64,000 nt of DNA. Origin: Palaemon carinicauda (Eukaryota; Arthropoda; Malacostraca; Decapoda; Palaemonidae). A program made the translations under genes and the position numbers. The stretch spans positions 44,017,174 to 44,081,173 of the forward strand of contig NC_090768.1 of the NCBI RefSeq assembly GCF_036898095.1. Direction: 5' to 3'. Below, in pieces: positions 58,816-64,000 of the stretch (its first letter is position 1; each line of letters starts with the position of its first letter). The notes below the pieces were generated by a model, which was given only the letters and a program-made list of their open reading frames with translations, ran no database searches and was not told where the DNA came from.

Positions 58816-60767
58816 TGAAGTACCTCTGTGAACCATTCTCTTGCAGGCCAAAGGGGAGCAACCAGCGTCAGCCGTGTCCCTTCGTGCGAGATGAATTTCT
58901 GCAGAACTTTGTTTATTATCTTGAACGGTGGGAATGCGTAAAGGTCGAGATGGGACCAGTTCAGTAGAAAAGCATCCACATGAACTGCTGCAGGGTCTGG
59001 AACAGGGGAACAGTACAGCGGAAGTCTCTTGGTTATGGAGGTGGCAAACAGATCTATGGTAGGTTGACCCCACAAGGTCCAAAGTCTGTTGCACACACTC
59101 TTGTGGAGGGTCCATTCCGTGGGAATGACCTGATTCCTTCTGCTTAGGCGATCTGCTGAGACGTTCATATTGCCCTGAATGAACCTCGTGACCAGAGTGA
59201 GGTTTAGACCTCTTGACCAAATGAGGAGGTCCCTTGCGATCTCGAATAGGCTCCTCGAATGGGTCCCTCCTTGCTTGGAGATGTAAGCCAAGGCTGTGGT
59301 GTTGTCTGAGCTCACCTCCACCACTTTGCCTAGCAGGAGGGACTTGAAGTTCAGCAGGGCTAAATGAACTGCTAGCAGCTCCTTGCAATTGATGTGGAGC
59401 AATCCTTGTTCCTCGTTCCACGTTCCCGAGCATTCCCGTCCGTTCAAGGTCGCACCCCAGCCCGAGTCCGATGCATCTGAGAAGAGATGAAGATTGGGGG
59501 TCTGAATAGCCAACGATAGGCCCTCCCTGAGATGGAGATTGTTCTTCCACCACAGGAGAGTGGTCTTCATCTCTTGGGTGATTGGGATAGAGACTGCTTC
59601 GAGAGTCGAACCCTTGTCCCAATGAACTGCAAGATGGAATTGAAGAGGGCGGAGGTGGAGTCTCCCTAGCTCGACGAATAGGGCCAGTGATGAAAGGGTC
59701 CCTGTGAGACTCATCCACTGTCTCACCGAGCAACTGCTCCTCTTCAGCATGCTCATGATGCACTCTAGGGCTTGGCTTATCCTGGGGGCCGATGGAAAAG
59801 CCCGAAAATCCTGACTCCGAATCTCCATTCCCAGGTACACAATGGATTGGGAGGGAATGAGCTGAGACTTTTCTATGTTGACTAACAGACCCAGTTCTCT
59901 GATTAAGTCCAAAGTCCAGTTGAGATTCTCCAGACAGCGACGACTCGTGGAGGCTCTCAACAGCCAGTCGTCTAAGTAGAGGGAGGCTCTGATGTCTGAT
60001 AAGTGTAGGAATTTTGCTATATTCCTCATCAGATGAGTGAACACCATAGGAGCTGTGCTTAGGCCAAAACACAGGGCTTGGAATTGGTAGACAACCTTTC
60101 CAAAAACGAATCTCAGGAAAGGTTGGGAGTCTGGATGAATAGGAACGTGAAAGTAGGCATCTTTCAAGTCCAACGAGACCATCCAGTCCTCCTGCCTGAC
60201 CGCTGCTAGGACCGACTTCGTCGTCTCCATCGTGAACGTCTGCTTGGTGACAAACGCGTTGAGCACGCTGACGTCCAGCACCGGTCTCCAACCTCCTGTC
60301 TTCTTGGCCACAAGAAAGAGACGGTTGTAGAAGCCCGGGGATTGATGGTCCCGGACTATAACCACTGCCTTCTTCTGCACAAGTAGCGACACCTCCTGGT
60401 GCAATGCTAGCCTCTTGTCCTCTTCTTTGTAGTTGGGAGAGAGGTTGATGGGAGATGTGGTCAGAGGTGGTTTGAGGCAGAATGGAATCCTGTAACCGTC
60501 CCTCAGCCAACTGACAGACTGAGCGTCTGCACCTCTCTTCTCCCAGGCTCGCCAGAAGATCTTGAGTCTGGCTCCTACTGCTGTCTGGAGATGCGGAGAG
60601 TCAGTTTTTTCCTTTAGATGTCTTGGAGCCTTTCCTAGACTTGCTCCTGTAAGAGTCTGGACGGGAGCTTCCTCGGCTGGGGGCTCTACCACGAAAGGGC
60701 GGTATGAACCTCGTAGCAGGGGTATCAGCCACTGGGGAGCGATAAGTCTTGGGGACTGAGGTAGCAA
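58542..60767 (-). CDS. DIRS copy 2 reverse transcriptase-RNase H
   Basis: 741 codons open. The first triplet at 60767 is TTG, and I see no good ATG near the start, so translation may come by frameshift from Gag, with which it overlaps by 167 nt. RT: motif A in SLDLKDAY at about 198-205, motif B in LCFGLSTAP near 232-240, YLDD at 264-267. RNase H: Asp431 in LFSDASDSGWG, Glu463 in NCKELLAV, Asp488 in SSDNTTALA, Asp539 in NVSADRLSR. Residues about 565-660 (PTIDLFATS .. DAFLLNW .. YAFPPFKI .. LVAPLWPAREW) are the conserved post-RNase H block. Function by family: cDNA synthesis from the element RNA. Confidence 0.9.
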   Translation of the reverse strand: MLPQSPRLIAPQWLIPLLRGSYRPFVVEPPAEEAPVQTLTGASLGKAPRHLKEKTDSPHLQTAVGARLKIFWRAWEKRGADAQSVSWLRDGYRIPFCLKPPLTTSPINLSPNYKEEDKRLALHQEVSLLVQKKAVVIVRDHQSPGFYNRLFLVAKKTGGWRPVLDVSVLNAFVTKQTFTMETTKSVLAAVRQEDWMVSLDLKDAYFHVPIHPDSQPFLRFVFGKVVYQFQALCFGLSTAPMVFTHLMRNIAKFLHLSDIRASLYLDDWLLRASTSRRCLENLNWTLDLIRELGLLVNIEKSQLIPSQSIVYLGMEIRSQDFRAFPSAPRISQALECIMSMLKRSSCSVRQWMSLTGTLSSLALFVELGRLHLRPLQFHLAVHWDKGSTLEAVSIPITQEMKTTLLWWKNNLHLREGLSLAIQTPNLHLFSDASDSGWGATLNGRECSGTWNEEQGLLHINCKELLAVHLALLNFKSLLLGKVVEVSSDNTTALAYISKQGGTHSRSLFEIARDLLIWSRGLNLTLVTRFIQGNMNVSADRLSRRNQVIPTEWTLHKSVCNRLWTLWGQPTIDLFATSITKRLPLYCSPVPDPAAVHVDAFLLNWSHLDLYAFPPFKIINKVLQKFISHEGTRLTLVAPLWPAREWFTEVLQWLVDIPRTLPLRVDLLRQPHVDRLHPNLHALRLTAFRLSKDSLELEAFRRRQPVRLPEQEGFPLVESTNLSGKSSEAGVEPIQYPLPIPL

Positions 60768-63282
60768 CCTTAGACTTACGAGCCGATGAGGCTACAAGAT
60801 CGTGTGTGTCCTTTTGTATCAGGGCAGCAGACAAGTCCTTAACCAGCTCTTCGGGGAAGAGGAACTTCAAGAGCGGAGCAAAAAGGAGTTGTGACCTTTG
60901 ACAAGGTGTAATGCTGGAGGAAAGGAAGGTACACAGCTGTTCCCTTTTCTTCAAAACCCCTGATACAAACATCGACGCAAGCTCACCAGAACCATCCCTA
61001 ATGGCCTTATCCATGCAGGACATTAATAGCATGGCAGAATCCTTGTCCGCAGGAGAGGTCTTCTTGCTGAGGGCCCCCAGGCACCAGTCTAGAAAGTTGA
61101 ACATCTCAAATGCTCTAAATACTCCCTTCAGTAAGTGATCCAGGTCTGAGAAGGTCCAGCAAACCTTAGAGCGCCTCATTGCAGTTCTCCGAGGCGAGTC
61201 TACCAGACTTGAGAAGTCAGCCTGGGCAGAGGCAGGTACTCCCAAGCCTGGTGCTTCTCCTGTGGCATACCAAACGCTCGCTTTCGAAGTGAGCTTAGTC
61301 GGAGGGAACATGAAAGAAGTTTTGCCAAGGTGTTGCTTAGTCTGTAGCCACTCCCCTAAGATCCTTAGCGCTCTCTTAGAGGACCTTGCTAGGACTAGCT
61401 TAGTATAGGTGGACTTAGCTTGCTGTATGCCCAACGAAAACTCAGAAGGCGGAGAGCGGGGAATAGCAGAGACAAAGTGGTCTGGGTAAACCTCCCTAAG
61501 CAGAGCCAAGACCTTACGAAAGTCAATAGACTGTGGAGAAAGCTTGGATTCATCCACGTCTGACGAGGGATCCAGGTGTGCCGCCTCATCATCAGACGCC
61601 TCATCACCAGAGTGTAGCGAAGAGATCGGACAAGAATGCTGAACAGCAGAGTCAGATCGAGTAGGAACAATATTAGAGGTTTCCTCTTCAAGTAACTGTT
61701 GAGGGAAAACCTGAGGCTCAGACTGCAAAGGCTGAATAAAAGACGAAGCAGAAGGAAGGCGCATGGGAGGAGGAGGCTGACTCCTAGCATGAGTGGTTGA
61801 ACCCAAGGGTTGCGCTTGCTGAGCGGTTGGCGGAAGCGGAGTAGCAAGCTCCTGTTCCTGTGGTGTGAGCGGAGCGCGATGAGGTAGAGGCTGCGCAGAA
61901 CAAGGTAAATGTCTCGCAAGCTGAGGCTCCTGAGGCGCAAGGCCAAGGTGTAGTGGTGCTTGCCTTGTGGAGGGTTGAGCTCGCTGCAGCGAGAGCTGAG
62001 GAGACTGACTCATGGACGGGAGAGGTTGTTGTACCTCAACCGAGTGTTGCACCACTGGTGGAGCAGCAAGTGGAGGCGGAGGAAGAGAAGTATAATCCTC
62101 CTGATCCCATTGTAAAGGTTGCCTTAAAGAAGGCGGAGGCTGAACACCACTGGGAACAGCAAACTCAGAATGTGGCTCAACATCGTACGCCTGGCAGGTG
62201 GTACTGCGATCAGGCGGAGCGAGCGCAGGCGGAGCGAGCGCAGGCGGAGGGAGTGTAGGCGGAGGCGCAACACTCTCAGCCCGACACTCACGCATCAAGT
62301 CCGAAAGCTGTGCTTGCATGGACTGTAGAAGAGTCCACTTGGGGTCGGAAGAAACTACAGTAGGCTGAGGTAAAGCCTTAACAGTCGAGCTCTGTTGTGG
62401 CAGAACCTTACTCCTCTTGGGCGGAGTGCAGTCGACAGATGACTGCGGCGAGTCAGAGCTGAGCCAATGACTGCAACCTGGCTGAGCACTCGCGGACTGG
62501 ACTCTGCGTTTAAGTGGTCTCGAGACCTGAGACCAACGTTTCTTCCCTGACAGTTGATCAGCGGACGAGAAAAAGACGGGCTCAATCTTCTGCAGGTGGG
62601 AGTGACGGTCTTTGGAAGACACGCCCGCAACCACCGAGGATACTTCTGTGCGCCTAACAAGGCCTGCCGAACCCTTATGCCCTTCGACATTGCTTCTCCC
62701 CTGGGCTTGGGAGCTTGCAAGAGGTCCCGGACTGGGAGGACGACTGGCTCGCACAGAAGTATCCTCACGCACCACACTGGCACTGACACTAGCACTTGGC
62801 ACTGCACTGACACTAGCACTCGTCACAGCACTGGCACTAATTCCACCCACTGCACTCTTGACCTTAAGTTCCTTGACTTCGGCCATCAGAGACTTATGAT
62901 CACTTACCACTGACTCTACTTTATCGCCTAAGGCCTGAATAGCACGCAAAACAACAGACATATCAGGCGGAGGGCAAACAGTAGGTTCGGGGGTAGCCAC
63001 TACAGGGGTAGGAAAAGGTGGGGGATCATGAGGTGAGGAAAAAAGTGAAGAGTGAGAAGAACTCCTCCTAACTCTACCTCTCTCTAACTTAGTTGAATAT
63101 TTCAAAAGACGGACAAATTCCAGTTCCGAAAGTCCGGCGCATTCCTCACATCGATTTTCTAACTGACAGGGCCTGTCCCTACAGTCAGAACAAGCGGTGT
63201 GAGGATCTACCGAGGCCTTCGGAATACGCCTATTGCAAGACCTACATCGTCTATGGGAGGGGGCTTGCGAAATGTCAGACAT
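60601..63282 (-). CDS. DIRS copy 2 Gag-like protein
   Basis: 893 residues from ATG 63282. An N-terminal cysteine/histidine cluster (CRSCNRRIPKASVDPHTACS, then C..CQLENRCEECAGL, about residues 14-50) is a likely zinc-binding unit. Residues about 110-140 form a short heptad-like segment. A long Pro/Gln/Ser-rich middle (about 330-580) has short internal repeats (for example, three copies of the ALAPP type). The conserved C-terminal half (FRKVLALLREVYPDHF .. VWYATGEAPGLGVPASAQ .. FRAFEMFNFLDWCLGALSKK) matches copy 1, and there is an Arg/Ser/Lys-rich basic tail. Role by family: particle assembly and RNA packaging. It overlaps the RT frame at its 3' end. Confidence 0.85.
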   Translation of the reverse strand: MSDISQAPSHRRCRSCNRRIPKASVDPHTACSDCRDRPCQLENRCEECAGLSELEFVRLLKYSTKLERGRVRRSSSHSSLFSSPHDPPPFPTPVVATPEPTVCPPPDMSVVLRAIQALGDKVESVVSDHKSLMAEVKELKVKSAVGGISASAVTSASVSAVPSASVSASVVREDTSVRASRPPSPGPLASSQAQGRSNVEGHKGSAGLVRRTEVSSVVAGVSSKDRHSHLQKIEPVFFSSADQLSGKKRWSQVSRPLKRRVQSASAQPGCSHWLSSDSPQSSVDCTPPKRSKVLPQQSSTVKALPQPTVVSSDPKWTLLQSMQAQLSDLMRECRAESVAPPPTLPPPALAPPALAPPDRSTTCQAYDVEPHSEFAVPSGVQPPPSLRQPLQWDQEDYTSLPPPPLAAPPVVQHSVEVQQPLPSMSQSPQLSLQRAQPSTRQAPLHLGLAPQEPQLARHLPCSAQPLPHRAPLTPQEQELATPLPPTAQQAQPLGSTTHARSQPPPPMRLPSASSFIQPLQSEPQVFPQQLLEEETSNIVPTRSDSAVQHSCPISSLHSGDEASDDEAAHLDPSSDVDESKLSPQSIDFRKVLALLREVYPDHFVSAIPRSPPSEFSLGIQQAKSTYTKLVLARSSKRALRILGEWLQTKQHLGKTSFMFPPTKLTSKASVWYATGEAPGLGVPASAQADFSSLVDSPRRTAMRRSKVCWTFSDLDHLLKGVFRAFEMFNFLDWCLGALSKKTSPADKDSAMLLMSCMDKAIRDGSGELASMFVSGVLKKREQLCTFLSSSITPCQRSQLLFAPLLKFLFPEELVKDLSAALIQKDTHDLVASSARKSKVATSVPKTYRSPVADTPATRFIPPFRGRAPSRGSSRPDSYRSKSRKGSKTSKGKN

Positions 63283-63492
63283 CTTGAATCCAAAGAGTTA
63301 GCCAAAGGGGGTTCCAAAATCAAGCAAAAGATCGTTAACCGTTAATCAGGACTATATAAAAGCTATCTAGCTAATATAAGAAGGTTTCCAGTAAAGCGAC
63401 AGCCGAAATCTGAGAGAATACTTCACCAATTAGCCGTGAACAAACTCGAAGATCATAAGCGTATCCCAGAACGTCTTGCCGGAAGCACGACA

Positions 63493-63650
63493 GAGGAATA
63501 ATTGAGGAGGTGTCAACAAGAAGTACTTGAGTACCTGGCCACAGGTGGCGCTGGTAAGTACACCCCCTTCTAGTATTGCGATAGCTGGCGTATCCCTCCA
63601 TAGAATTCTGTCGGGCAACGGAGTTGACAGCTACATGATTATCGGGTAAG
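63493..63650. repeat. DIRS copy 2, terminal inverted repeat at the element's 5' end
   Basis: Reverse complement of 56953-57110; followed outward by TTTAATATTGAAAAA, which is matched in the ICR. Confidence 0.88.
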
Positions 63651-63665
63651 TTTAATATTGAAAAA

Positions 63666-63900
63666 TAGATTTTTCCTTCGTCAAAATCCCTTTATTTTGG
63701 TACTATAAGTGGGCCATTCCGTCAACAAATGCCTCGCTGTCAAGGGTACCAAACAATCCTACAATGTCTACAAGGCCTCCAAAAGCCTAAGGTCAGAGGC
63801 TACTACACCACTTGCTCTCACTGCACAGCCTCTAAAACGTTTACAACGCTTCCAGAATGCTCAAATCTTGCTTACGATACAATGCCTATCGGATGTGGTC
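63666..63900. other. flank of DIRS copy 2, repeat-like
   Basis: AGATTTTTCCTTCGTCAAAA at the start resembles the end of dispersed repeat R3 (34.76 and 47.67 kb). The following 200 bp (AAGTGGGCCATTCCGTCAAC .. CTACAAGGCCTCCAAAAGCC) are GC-richer, but I cannot assign them. Confidence 0.4.
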
Positions 63901-63901
63901 T

Positions 63902-63904
<3 letters not shown>

Positions 63905-63987
<83 letters not shown>
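63905..63987. repeat. (GA)n microsatellite
   Basis: Pure GA run of about 41 units at the window edge. Confidence 0.95.
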
Positions 63988-63990
<3 letters not shown>

Positions 63991-64000
63991 AAAAAAGAAG

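Larger units (their letters stand above)
56915..63665 (-). mobile_element. DIRS-type tyrosine-recombinase retrotransposon, copy 2 (intact frames)
   Basis: About 6.75 kb, same orientation and architecture as copy 1, with Gag, RT-RNase H and recombinase all open. It is the longer element mainly because its Gag middle region is expanded. Junctions are at A/T-runs (CCAGAAA|TGTTAT and TATTGAAAAA|TAGATT) with no target duplication. The two copies are homologous throughout but differ at many positions. With all frames and terminal structures present, this copy could be autonomous, though activity is not shown by sequence alone. Confidence 0.92.

Noticed and set aside
58816..60510. Upstream extension of the copy 2 recombinase ORF to 955 codons (788 in copy 1)
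   Set aside because: It overlaps the RT gene in another frame, and its peptide appears much less conserved between copies than RT; only the C-terminal 390 codons carry recombinase sequence.
61395..61946. 183-codon Leu/Ser/Arg-rich minus-strand ORF in DIRS copy 2
   Set aside because: Alternate-frame shadow of the Pro/Gln-rich Gag middle.

Overview
This is a stretch of animal nuclear DNA, most likely from a decapod crustacean (shrimp or prawn). That is an inference from three things: spliced genes with GT/AG introns (a caspase, a BESS-motif protein and a cuticle-type secreted protein), dense (TA)n/(TC)n/(ATT)n microsatellites, and dispersed repeat families whose general look I associate with decapods. 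No database comparison was possible. There is no sign of bacterial, plasmid or phage organisation, and most long open frames in the first 32 kb are microsatellite artefacts.

Layout. 1-15 kb is almost entirely repeats: long dinucleotide and trinucleotide runs, a 44/47-bp minisatellite (2.85-4.61 kb), a 31-bp minisatellite (9.8-10.7 kb), two large foldback palindromes (11.4 and 11.7 kb), tRNA-derived SINEs and an ATT-tailed dispersed repeat. 16.1-17.6 kb holds the last two exons of a small secreted, cuticle-like protein gene on the minus strand; its 3' end has been tandemly duplicated downstream. 17.6-32 kb returns to arrays (61-bp, 28-bp, 33-bp and others), SINEs and LINE tails. 32.39-33.15 kb is the terminal exon of a caspase gene (minus strand) carrying nearly the whole catalytic domain. 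33-44 kb is AT-rich and mostly unique, with a TTAA-flanked MITE and a small exon-like sequence at 37.8-38.0 kb that encodes a cysteine cluster resembling the Gag N-terminus of the DIRS elements described next. 44.5-56.7 kb holds four phase-0 exons of a BESS-motif protein gene on the minus strand.

The most informative part is 49.3-63.7 kb. Two related but diverged DIRS-type tyrosine-recombinase retrotransposons lie there in the same orientation, antisense to the numbering. Each has a Gag-like ORF with a Cys/His cluster, an overlapping RT-RNase H ORF, a tyrosine recombinase ORF overlapping the RT end, inverted terminal repeats, and an internal complementary region joining the complements of both outer termini. 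That last feature is the diagnostic DIRS replication structure. The downstream copy (56.9-63.7 kb) has all three frames open. The upstream copy (49.3-55.8 kb) has a frame disruption in Gag and a one-base insertion in the recombinase. The first copy sits in an intron of the BESS gene, about 9 nt from a splice acceptor, so its terminus supplies the presumed branch point and acceptor-proximal sequence. The second lies just 5' of the most upstream recognised exon, inside another dispersed repeat.

The host genes shown are unrelated to each other. The repeats document successive layers of insertion: LINE and SINE families, MITEs, then DIRS elements.
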